The notes under the pieces: model-generated
What the model was told of the DNA's origin: nothing
Database searches by the model: none
The model's input: only the letters and a program-made list of their open reading frames with translations
NCBI RefSeq assembly: GCF_018687715.1
Contig: NC_056755.1
Span: 40,109,501 to 40,173,500, forward strand
Source of the DNA: Carya illinoinensis
Lineage: Eukaryota; Streptophyta; Magnoliopsida; Fagales; Juglandaceae
DNA length: 64,000 nt
Direction: 5' to 3'
Translations under genes and position numbers: made by a program
In this document: in pieces, positions 11,710 through 22,645 of the stretch
How positions within the stretch are numbered: position 1 is the stretch's first letter
How the letters are laid out: the number at the start of each line of letters is the position of its first letter

Positions 11710-13431
11710 TCATACATAATCTATCTCTGGTAAAGGTTTTGTGAAAATATCTGCTAACTGATCGTGTGTGTTTATGAATTCTAGTACTATATCGCCTTTC
11801 TGCACATGATCTCGAAGAAAATGATATCTTATTTCAATATGCTTAGTTCTAGAATGTTGTATTGGGTTCTTTGAAAGATTTATAACACTTGTATTATCAC
11901 ATTTGATTGGAATGTGATTATACATGAGTTTAAAATCTTCAAGTTGTTGCTTCATGTAGAGAACTTGAGCACAACAACTACCCGCAGCAACATATTCTGC
12001 CTCAGCAGTAGATAGTGCAACAGAATTTTGTTTTTTACTAAACCAGGAAACTAGTGCATGACCTAAGAAATGACATGCTCCGCTAGTGCTTTTTCGATCT
12101 ATTTTACAGCCAACATAATCTGCATCTGTGTAGCTGATTAGATCGAAAAATGTGTGCTTAGGGTACCATAACCCTAAGTTAATTGTACCACTAAGATATC
12201 TAAGAATGCGCTTAACTGCAATTAAATGTGATTCTTTTGGAGATGATTGAAAGCGTGCACATAAGCACACACTAAACATAATATCTGGTCTACTGGCTGT
12301 TAAATATAATAAGCTACTAATCATACCTCGATATATTTTCGAGTTAACTGGCTTACCGGATTCATCTTTATCAAGTTTAGTTGATGGGCTCATTGGTGTT
12401 CCAATTTCCTTAGCATTTTCCATCCCAAACTTCTTCAGTAATTCCTTAATATATCTTGATTGATTGATAAATGTCCCACTTTTTGCTTGCTTAATTTGCA
12501 ATCCGAGAAAGAATGTAAGTTTTCCCATCATGCTAATCTCAAATTCTTCCTGTATAGTCTTAGCAAAAATTTGACACATATTTTCATTAGTAGCACCGAA
12601 TATTATATCATCAACATAAATCTAAATCAAAAGAATATCATCATTTTCATATTTAATGAAAAGATTTGTGTCGATCTTTCCTCTTAGAAAACATTTTTCA
12701 ATCAAGAAACCACTAAGTCTTTCGTACCAAGCTCTAGGAGCTTGTTTAAGTCCATATAGTGCTTTTGTGAGTTTGAAAACATGATTTGGAGAAATATGAT
12801 TTTTAAAAGCTGGAGGTTGCTCAACATATACCTCTTCATTTATAAAACCATTTAAGAAAACACTTTTAACATCTATTTGAAAAAGTTTGAAATCTTTATA
12901 ACAAGCATATGCAAGTAGCATTCGAATAGCTTCTAATCTTGCGACAGGTGCATATGTCTCATCATAATCGATTCCTTCTTCTTGATTAAAACCTTGGGCT
13001 ACAAGTCGAGCCTTATTTCTAGTAATGACTCTGGACTCATCTTTCTTGTTTCTAAAAATCCATTTTGTTCCAATAATAGTATGATTTTTGGGTTTAGGAA
13101 CAAGTGTCCAAACATCATTTCTTTTAAATTGATTCAACTCTTTTTGCATAGCTAGAATCCAAGATTCATTAAAAAGTACGTCATCAATATTTTTGGGTTC
13201 AATTTGAGATAGAAAAGCAGTATGATTGCAAATATTTCTAAGAGATGATCGAGTACTTACACCTTGTGAAGGTTCTCTCAAAATTTGTTCTACTGGATGA
13301 TCTTTCACAAATTTCCACTGTTTGGTTGCATCTTGTATTAAATTTTGATGATCTTTCCTGGTGGCTCCATGTTGAACTTCCTCTATTGTTTTCTCTTTGA
13401 TCAGATTGAGACTTTCCGTATTATTTATACC
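11710..13431 (-). pseudogene. Copia reverse transcriptase-RNase H region
   Basis: One frame on the minus strand encodes the Copia reverse transcriptase: KARLVAQGFNQEEGIDYDET, FQIDVKSVFLNG, YGLKQAPRAWYERL and the active site YVDD. RNase H follows: SYTDADYVGCKIDRKSTSG and ALSTAEAEYVAA. An in-frame TAG at 12622-12624 lies two codons before YVDD, where a sense codon is expected. The upstream boundary is an in-frame TGA at 13432-13434. The rest of the frame is open, so inactivation looks recent. Confidence 0.9.
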
Positions 13432-14271
13432 TCATGTTTCTTCATCAATAGATTTCTTGGAGAGTGAATAATTAGATTCATCAAATACTACATGCATAGA
13501 TTCTTGTACAGTCAAAGTCTTTTTATTGAATACTCTATAAGTTTTACTATTAGTAGAATACCCGAGAAAGATACATTCATTAGATTTTGCATCAAATTTG
13601 CCTAAATTATCCCTATCATTCAAAATAAAACATTTGCATCCAAATACATGAAAGTAACCAATGTTGAGTTTTTTCTCATTCCAAAGCTCATAGGGGGTTT
13701 TATCTAACTTAGATCTTAGCATAACTCTATTTATAACATAACATGCAGTACTTACCGCTTCGACCCAAAAATAACTAGGCAAGTTGTTCTCATTGAGCAT
13801 TGTTCTTGCCATCTCTTTAAGAGATCTATTTTTCCTCTCTACTACCCCATTTTGTTGAGGAGTTCGAGGAGCAGAAAAATTATGCACAAAACCGTTTTCA
13901 TCACAAAATGTTTCAATATTTTTATTAACAAACTCTTTTCCCCTATCATTTCGGATACTTGAAATAGTATAACCCTTTTCATTTTTAATTCTCTTGCATA
14001 ACTTGGTAAATGCATTATGTGCCTCATCTTTATGAGCAAGAAAGATGATCCAAGTATATCTAGAGAAATCATCAACAATAACAAATGCATAATATTTTCC
14101 TCCTAAACTTACAACTCTATTTGGTCCAAAAAGATCCATGTGTATCAGTTGCAATGGTCTAGTAGTATAAATATGTTTCTTACTTTTAAAAGAAGTTTTT
14201 GTTTGTTTACCAAATTGACATGCATCACAAATTTTGTCTTTAAGAAAATATGTTTTTGGTAAACCTCTCAC
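13432..14271 (-). pseudogene. Copia integrase region
   Basis: The start keeps the CxxC half of the HHCC zinc site (KICDACQFGKQ). The catalytic triad follows: Asp in HMDLFGP, Asp in IRNDRGKEF, Glu in QQNGVVERKNR. The segment ends at the TGA at 13432-13434. It is in the same frame as gag and reverse transcriptase, but the protease segment upstream is in another frame. Confidence 0.9.
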
Positions 14272-14753
14272 AAGATCATTTTTGAAAGTTTAGAAATAAG
14301 TTCCATATTGGCATGACCTAGTCTTCTATGCCATAACCAACTAGTTTCATTTTGATCTAAAAAACAAATTGCATCTTGTGAGATAATTTCTTCAAAATCG
14401 ATTGTATAAACATTGTTACTTCTAAAAGCAATAAAACAAATATTACAATCATGATCATTTAAAATAATGCATTTATCCATTTTGAAAGTAACTGTAAATC
14501 CTTTATCACATAATTGACTTATGCTCAAAAGATTATGTTTTAAACCTTCAACAAGTAGAACATCTTCAATTATGAGAGAAGATTCATTACCAATTTTACC
14601 TATTCCCACGATCTTCCCTTTCGAGTTGTCTCCAAATGTCACGTGTCCTTCTTCTTTAGATCTAAGATCAAAGAACTTAATCTTGTCTCCCGTCATGTGT
14701 CTTGAACATCCACTATCTAAAAACCATTTGTTTTTGCTTGTGGAAGACTTCAT
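14268..14753 (-). pseudogene. Copia protease / GAG-pre-integrase region
   Basis: The aspartic protease motif is WFLDSGCSRHMTGD and the zinc His pair is in WLWHRRLGHANMELI. The segment is in a different frame from the flanking gag and integrase. Frameshifts are therefore needed on both sides (near 14800 and 14270). Confidence 0.88.
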
Positions 14754-14811
14754 GCATACCTATAAAAACAATTAAAATGATTTTTCTTGGTACCCAAGTT
14801 CTTTGGGTCCT

Positions 14812-16446
14812 TTATTTATTAGTATTAGAAGAAACAAGATTTTTAGGTACCCATATGACCCTAATAGTCATTGTATGATTTCTTCTAATAGGACAAGTAT
14901 GATAATTATGACCATTTCTATTACAAAATTTGCAAATAGCATGTGACATATATGAAAAACTTGAATGATTATAATAATATCCTTTTTTGACAAAATTATT
15001 TTTATGAAAAGAATTTTGAATATTAGTCTTTGATGTAGAATGATTATCAAAGAAATTTTTATAAAGTTTGTATTTTTGTTTTGGCATATATCCCAAACCT
15101 GCCTTGTCAAAAACACATCTTTGACTACCAAGAAGTTTTTCAAAATTTCTTTTTCCATTCGTAAAGTTTTCAACAATATTTTCTAAATCGGTTTTCTTCT
15201 TATTCAATTCAAGATTTTCATCTTTCAAAATGATACTTTCTTTTCTTAAAATTTCAATTTCATTTGTTAAAGAAAAATTTTTCTTTTTCAAAGCAATATA
15301 TTTGATACCCAATTTTTCAAATTCCTCATAAATCTCTTCTAAAACATTTTGCAATTCTTCATATGAAAGATTTTCAATATTATCAAGATTTGTTACCTCA
15401 ATATCATCTTTAGCCATAAGACAAAGATTTACTGATTCTTCATTGCTTGCTTCACTATCTGAGCTACTTGAATCATCATCCCATGTAACTTTCATTGCTT
15501 TCTTACCATTGTTTCGATCTTTCTTTAGTAGAGGACAATCTGGCTTGATATGACCAGGTTTATTGCATTTATAACAAATTAAAGTGTCATTTTTATCTTA
15601 ATCTTTCTTGGAAAACTTTTTGAAGGATTTCCTCGGAGGAGTTCTATTTTTCTTCAAGAACCTCTGAATTCTTCTTGTTATCATCGCAACTTTTTCATCT
15701 TTATCGTCATTTTCCTCATCTTCATCACTTTCACTTTCATGAGGAACAGCTTTAAGTGCTAAGCTCTTTTTTGGCTTTCCTTCTTCTTCTCGTCTTTTCA
15801 ATGTGTACTCATGGGTGATAAGTGACCCGATGAGTTCATTGACTTCGAGCTTCTTGAGGTTTCTAGTTTCAAGAATCGCTATAACTTTTGATTCCCAACA
15901 TTTTGGTAAAGAGTTGAGAATTTTTCTTACTATCTCCACCTTGGAATAAACTTTGCCAAGAGCTGTCAAGCTGTTTATGATGTTAGTAAAACGAGTGTGC
16001 ATACTAGAAATAGATTCATCATCATTCATCTTAAACATTTCATATTCATGAGTAAGAATATAAATTTTTAATTCATTGACTTGCGAAGTTCCTTCATAAA
16101 TAACTTCCAAATTATCCCAAATTTCTTTTACCGTAGCATAAGTCATTATTCTATTAAACTCATTTCCATTTAGAGCATTAAATAATAAATTCATAGCAGT
16201 TAAATTTAAAGTATAAAGTCTATCGTCTTCACGATCAAACTCTTCTTCTTCCTTTCTGACCTTTACTCCATCAACCACTTTTGTTGAAATATAAGGTCCA
16301 TTTATAATGCATTTCCAGATTTCTCGACCTTGATCCTGAAGGAATATTCTCATTCTAACTTTCCAGAATGAGTAATTATCTCCACAAAAGAGTGGAGGCC
16401 GACTGCTAGATTGACCTTCACCAAATGAAGTTGCAATATTAGACAT
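14812..16446 (-). pseudogene. Copia gag with CCHC zinc knuckle, interrupted
   Basis: Gag begins at 16446 (FCGDNYSFWKVRMRIFLQ, then DNLEVIYEGTSQVNELKI and MHTRFTNIINSL). It runs to an in-frame TAA at 15598-15600. The same frame continues with the zinc knuckle CYKCNKPGHIKPDC and an acidic, Lys/Asn-rich nucleocapsid part, then stops again at 14812-14814 near the repeated WVPK motif that normally precedes protease. Confidence 0.88.
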
Positions 16447-16489
16447 AAGATCTTAACTCAAAAGATAGTTAATCTTATAATAGAACTCT

Positions 16490-16695
16490 TAGCTCTGATA
16501 CCAATTGTTACTGATCATAGGCCATACCTATGTCATCTAACAATTGTACCTACCAGACTAACCGGCCACCGTCTCTACCGGTGCACCGTCACTCATGGTC
16601 GGAGAGTCTTGCTTCGGTGACACAGTCACAAGCGAGAGTTCCCATGAGTGATCTGCCTGTATGAACAGTACATGTCAACTAGCTCTGATATTAAT
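16490..16695 (-). repeat. duplicated primer-binding-site block
   Basis: On the minus strand a good initiator-tRNA-Met primer site (TGGTATCAGAGC) lies at about 16491-16502. A second, decayed copy (TTAATATCAGAGC) lies directly against the 5' LTR at about 16682-16694. About 190 bp separate them. The arrangement suggests a duplication or insertion that pushed the better site away from the LTR. Confidence 0.6.
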
Positions 16696-18036
16696 TGTTG
16701 CCCAGATGACTGACACAAGAGGGGGGGTGAATTGAGTTGTATTAAAAAAAATAATAATTATAAATCAAATATATAATATAAAATATAAACAAAATGTGAA
16801 ATAACAATAAATATAAAGAGTAAGGGTAAGAGAGAAACAAACTCAGTATGTTAACGAGATTCGGCCCCACTGCCTACGTCCTCACCTCAAGCTACCCCTT
16901 TGAGAATTCTCAAATTCACTATTCAACCTCTTTCAGGTGGAGATAAAAATCTATTACACCTTTGAACAACACCGCTACAAAGGATCCGTGTAGAACACCC
17001 TCTACACTTGCAATCACCTTACACGTGGTGATTCAACTATTCCCCGTGTAGAATACTTTCTACACGCACAAGGGTTATACACACAATTTTTCTGATACAA
17101 AAATTGATAGTGGGTAGGTTATCAGAAAACACTCCTCAATGAGTGAAGTAAGAACAATACAGCGCAAACTATATCTCTCAAAATGAACAAGGATTAAGGC
17201 TCAATGCTTAGAGAAGAGAGAATGAAAGTTTTGAATGAATATTGTATGCTCTTGGTATTGTAAATGTGAAGCTCTCAAATGATCTATTTATAGGCATATG
17301 AGACTTCATATTTAAATTTAAAAAGATTCACATGTCAAAGACAACATCATTCACTTTTTCAAAAAATTCAAATAAAAGGTTCTTTTTTTTCAATTGTCAA
17401 AGACAACATCATTCATTTTTTAAAAACAATCAAACCTAATATTTTACTTTTGGCATATGACAAAATGAGCACACTTTTCTTTTCAAAAAATTTAAACCTA
17501 ATCTTTTACTTTTTGCATATGACAAAATGAGCACACTTTACTTTTCAAAATTTTCAAACAAAATCATCTACCTTTTGTATAAGTCCAAAAAAGTATCAAT
17601 CACTTTTGAAAATATTCAAATAAAATATGCACATGTGAAAGATGACAATCAATCATCTTTAATATTTTCAAAGTTCAACCCTTTAATTAAGGCATGCACA
17701 TGTAAAAGATGACAATCAATCATCTTTCAAAATTTGCAAATTTAATTTTCAAAAATATTCATGCACATGTGAAAAATATATTTTAATGCTTTATGATAAA
17801 ATATTAATTTTGAGCATTAATCCTAATTTCGAATTTTGAAGAGATTTACAGCATTACTCTATAATTTTAATGTGAACTTGTTCCCTTCTTGCTCATGCTT
17901 GTTTCTTTGATGTGCTTGACTCCATTGTGTAGACAACTTAAGTTTGAGACTTCTTTATTCTTTGAATTCATTTGTTATCATCAAAATCTATGTATAAATA
18001 TATAATTACACAAAACTTGAAATCTTGAATTCAACA
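16696..18036 (-). repeat. Copia element 5' LTR
   Basis: 1341-bp LTR matching 9275-10616. It lies at the gag end of the element and so is the 5' LTR. The TSD CAACA follows at 18037-18041. Confidence 0.92.
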
Positions 18037-18041
18037 CAACA

Positions 18042-18685
18042 TATATCGCTTTTTTTAACTTTTGGGTGATTTTAACAAATATAGGTCGTACAACTTTGAC
18101 AACATACGGCATAGTACAAATTTTGCTAGAAATATAACGCTACATACATCCTTTGCAAACTAATTTACAAGGTTGATTTGCATTTTAGAGCAGAGAACTG
18201 GGTTTAGCCAATTTCTTTTTACTAAATATACTACTTTTGTACATTTTCACTAATCTATTCAAAATGAATCATTAATTGATATCATTCTATATATAATAAT
18301 AAAATATTTTTATTATTAGTACTGTACTTTTATTTTTTATATCTATTTTTCTAATGTGTATTTAAATCCATCGAATCAGCCTCATTTTTCTTTTAAAAGC
18401 AACCTATACAATCAAAATACATCCAAAATATTCAAACATTAAAATGCATTAAATTGCATAAGATCATTCTCACCAAATTAACATAAAAATTATGAGGATA
18501 AAAAGTAATTAAATATTAAAAAAAATTAAATTATTTATTATATTTTATATAAAAATTAAAAAAATTAGAATGATTAAAAGAAATGGGATACACTCCCTAA
18601 CCAAACGAGCTTAAAGAAAGGAACAAGTTAATTTGCATATTGAGGTTGCTTTGCTTGGATTGGCGGGTTGGACTACTCTTGGAGC
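18042..18685. other. A/T-rich intergenic sequence
   Basis: Nothing recognised between the Copia element and the retroposed insertion. Confidence 0.35.
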
Positions 18686-19401
18686 AGCTAGATGAGATCA
18701 CGCATTTTTTTCTCTGTTTTTGTTTTCAGGCCATATAAGGGGAATCACAGATCTGGAAGAATCTGGCGACCACCGACCAACACGCACACCTCCATGGCGT
18801 TGCCCAGCCACCGATCTTCAAGACCACCGAATACGGTGCCAAATGGAATGGAGAGTGGCCCGCATGCGCGGGTTAAAGTTTCCCGATGTTCCGGCGCGTG
18901 GCGCGTGAAATTCCTTTGCCGATGCCACGAGCGGCCTTTTTGGAACCTGTGAGTCGGGGACTTCCAAGATTGGCTGTTGGTTCTCTCCTAGCGTGACGCG
19001 TGTTCTGCACGCGCTACAGTACCTACGGGTTACACTAATTTTCCGTGTACAGTATTTCCTTTGTAGTTTATTTTATATCTTGTATTTTCTTTTCAATAAA
19101 AAAATCCAAAAAAATAGTCTCCCTCTCCGCTTGGCGGTGCTTGGTGGGGTTGGTGTCCTATATCCCGCTTAGTTAGGTATGGGGATTTGGTAACTCTATC
19201 ATGGATAAACTTATACCGTTTCTTAAATTTAGGTCTTTAGAGGTTAGTCGTCTGGATTAGACCATGTCAACTACATTAGTGTGTTGAAAAATTATCAATA
19301 TTTGTAATTGATTTGTTGTTTAAGTCAAAGTTGTATGTTCTCTTTAATGAATGAATGTGATTTGTTATTAAAAACAAAAAACAGAAGCTAGATGAGATCA
19401 C
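18686..19401 (+). mobile_element. retroposed insertion with 16-bp target-site duplication
   Basis: The 16-bp sequence AGCTAGATGAGATCAC occurs perfectly at 18686-18701 and 19386-19401. The 684 bp between them begin G/C-rich, contain AATAAA at about 19095, and end in an A-rich tail (ATTAAAAACAAAAAACAG). Long variable TSDs and an A-rich 3' end point to target-primed reverse transcription, such as a 5'-truncated LINE or a retroposed transcript. An 86-codon ORF at 18692-18952 has no recognised domain. Confidence 0.65.
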
Positions 19402-19593
19402 AGATCTAATCCCACATTTTCCTAGAAAATTCCACAAATCTTTTTGCGTTCCCTCGTTGCATTTGCATCCCAAGCTCTCAGCTAACACCCACTCCCGCGT
19501 TTCCTCGTTGAATTTGTATCCAGAGATCCATTCCATTTTTTGTTTTCCGAGAAAGCTCGAAACTCGGCCGGAAAAGCCTCCGATTTTTCTTTC

Positions 19594-21029
19594 ATGGCAA
19601 ATGCTTGGAAAAAGGAGAAGTCCTCGCAGTTCCACCCCTCGAAGACAACCAAGACCGTCTGCTTATTCTTTATTAGCACACTCCTTTTCCTCATGTTCTT
19701 CATCTATTTCACCGCCCAACCCTCAAGTCCTAACCCTAATCCCACCTTCAGAACCGATTTTTCTTTCTATTCAATTCCAGCTTTTGATTGCTTGAAGTGC
19801 CCTCAGTCCCACCCAGTGATCGCGAACCTCGTGGAGGGCCTCCGATACCCCTTCCTCTACTCTCTCGCCGACCTGGGAACCTTGCCTGATAAGCCCCACA
19901 AGAACATTGTCAGAATGCTAAAAGGGAAACCCTTTCGGAAGCCCGATATCTCGGTTTCGATTCAGGAGGTTCTGGAGAAACTAAGAGGTGAAGGAAGAGG
20001 TAATGGGCTCGTCGTCGATGTGGGTGCCAATGTGGGCATGGCCAGCTTTGCCGCCGCGGCGATGGGTTTTAGGGTTTTGGCTTTCGAGCCGGTCTTCGAG
20101 AACTTGCAGAGGATTTGTGATGGGATTTATCTGAATCGCGTCGGGAATTTGGTCACCGTGTTCGAGGCTGCCGCGTCAGATCGGACTGGGAACATTACCT
20201 TCCACAAGGTATTTGTTTTTGCCCATTTTTGCGGCTATTCTGTGTTGAATCTTGTTGATGGCTTGTAATTGTGCATAACTGGATTTAATCAGTACTACTA
20301 AGTTTTAACTTTTAAGCGAGGGCTGTGCTGTTCTTATGATCCATTTTTCACTTCCTCCAATTAATGGTGCGAATCTTTTGAACCCCCCAGGGTTAGGCTG
20401 GTTTTGGGGAATGCTGTCCAAGTCTAAGGTTAGAATCCTGGTGCAAATAATTTTTAGGTTCACGACCCATCGGTGAAAACAGATGATTTACTTGATCTGT
20501 ATGATCTGGGTGCATTACAAAAGATATGTTGTGTTTGCATGGTCTACGGACTTCTCACATAAAAAATTGGCGTTGAATCTTTTGATCGTCGGGAAATCTT
20601 TTCGAATCACACTTAAAACTTGTCATGCTACTTAATTTTAGTGTTAAGCCTTTGCTCATGTTGCAGTTGGTCGGTCGGCTGGATAACAGTGCAGTTTCAG
20701 CAACAGGTGCAAAGATGGCATTCAAATCCAATGAAGAGATAGCACTTGAAGTGAGGTCCATCCCCCTCAATGAAGTAATCCCAGAATCAGAGCCTGTGCT
20801 TCTGATCAAAGTAGATGTTCAGGGCTGGGAATATCATGTTCTAAAGGGAGCCTCGAAGTTACTAAGGAGAAGGGGAAGGGAAGCCCCATATCTCATCTAC
20901 GAGGAAGATGAGAAATTGTTGCAAGCCAGTAATAGCAGTGCCAAAGAGATTCGAGACTTCCTACAAACTGTGGGTTATAGTCATTGCACTAAGCATGGTA
21001 CAGATGCCCACTGCAGCAAGACAGATTGA
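19594..21029 (+). CDS. FkbM-family methyltransferase, single-pass membrane protein
   Basis: Two exons, 19594-20208 and 20667-21029, joined by GTATTT...TTGCAG in phase 0, give 325 residues. A signal anchor spans about residues 21-41. The FkbM/SAM-dependent methyltransferase domain follows: SAM motif I VDVGANVG at 141-148, acidic Glu in LAFEP at about 165, and the family motif KVDVQGWEYHVLKGA at about 253-267. The enzyme probably methylates a small molecule or glycan in the secretory pathway; the substrate is unknown. The ATG at 19594 is chosen because the domain fits this length and the upstream in-frame ATG at 19540 adds only a non-conserved stretch. No break is seen. Confidence 0.88.
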
Positions 21030-22645
21030 CGCAATTTTCTACCTTAAAGTTTGCTCTGAGAAATGTAGCCCAATTGCAGTTTGATTGGTGGCTCGCCTTA
21101 ATGATTAGAGGCAGCAAAAGGCATGGAACATTAATCTTCCAAGAGTGAAAGGAATATTGTCAGAGTTGCTAATGACAAATTTGTTACAAAGATGCCATTT
21201 TCGTGATTGAAATGCACAGCTTATTTGCTGCTTAGAGGATAACATCCATGCGGGAATTGGCAGACATTAAGAAAGTTTGGTTTGATGAAGCTGCAGTGCC
21301 ATTGCTTGCTAGTTGATTTATGCTTAGTATTTTGTCAGCTGTGCATCGATTTGTAAGCTTTAAAATGTAAATTACTTACCTATTGTTATTTGGTAGATTC
21401 ACTGATTTTTTTATGGAATGCATTGAGGAACAGGCGATCACTGATGCGTCGTTCAGTTATGAGAACTTTTCAAAGGTTTTGAAAGATCATTTCCCATCAC
21501 AAGCTGACTTGGCATCAAACCACTTTAAATGGAAAATGAATTGCATTAAGTAAATAAATAGGGGGAAGAAAACTCTCACAAAAATTAACCACTGAAGCCG
21601 ACCGTGCAACTACAACGAAGTTGTCTTTTCCTTTTTATAGGGTGATTATACGTATTGTAGTGGTACAAATACAATGCCCCCTGTATACGTTACAAAAATC
21701 AAAAGTTTCAGCTGGCTATAGCCGCCCCAAAATATGAGTTATTACAATAATGAAATATCTGATGAAACACAGTCCAAGAGTGAAAATATGTACTCCATGT
21801 AGCTCCAATAATTAGTCACAGTAATCTGTCAAAGCATGCAAGAGAAATTAACCGTATCAAAACATCTCAAAAATTATTACAAGATACAGGAGGAAATTAT
21901 GGTTAACTGTCAAAGCATCTCAGAATGGGGATTCAAAAACTAAGCTTTATCCTTGAAAAATTCTATTGGCCATCCTCCCGCCATCCCTTTACATGGCATC
22001 AAATGATTAGATGCTAAGTAATATATGATAAATAATTTTTCAATCATTTAATGCCACGTTAGAGGATAACGGCAAAAAGGATGATTAATAGCACTTCTCT
22101 TATCCTTATGGAGATGAGACGTGGGGGGATATTCTATTACTTGAAGAAGAATTCGGTCAAAAACTCTAGGAGATCCAAATCTCTAGGATACAACAATTAT
22201 GAATGGTCATTTCGCGCAGGCATTATGTAATAGCATTGAACAGCATTCATGACAACTTGATCAAGTACTGTGTAAGGGAATGAAACAAGTGAATTCCCAC
22301 CTTTTAGGTAAGATATTGATGGTAATAACATCCTAAAGTTTGCCAAAGGCCTTGCGGCCAGATAAACTTGCTCTTGTTTCATACCCCAACCCTCCTTAAA
22401 AAAAAAATATTCTAAATTTTATTTTAAACATATTTAGAAAAGCCAAACCCCAATATTACAAAAATTTAAAACTATAGAATTGAAAAGGGAAAATCACCCA
22501 CTAAAGAAAACAGAACTGTCTCAGGAGAAAATGTTTAAGCAGCATGAGAGTTGATGATTCTGTCATACCTCAGTCGCTGGACTAAAATATTTGCTAGAGA
22601 TGGCAAAGCAGGATGGTTGGAAGCAGAAAGCTCATGCCTTTAGGA
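21030..22645. other. intergenic region between convergent genes
   Basis: Holds the 3' untranslated parts of the FkbM gene (plus) and of the DUF3119 gene (minus). No other gene recognised. Confidence 0.4.

Larger units (their letters stand above)
9275..18036 (-). mobile_element. complete Copia LTR retrotransposon (SIRE/Maximus-like), inactive
   Basis: An 8762-bp element bounded by two long LTRs that begin TGTTGCCC and end TTCAACA. It is flanked by the 5-bp duplication CAACA (9270-9274 and 18037-18041). Coding is on the minus strand in Copia order: gag, zinc knuckle, protease, integrase, reverse transcriptase, RNase H. The polypurine tract is next to the left LTR. Long LTRs, a long 3' untranslated part (10617-11709) and the integrase sequence suggest the SIRE/Maximus lineage; that is an inference. 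Several nonsense codons and frameshifts make it non-autonomous now. Confidence 0.93.

Noticed and set aside
18692..18952. 86-codon ORF in the retroposed insertion
   Set aside because: No family recognised and no conserved pattern; treated as part of the insertion.
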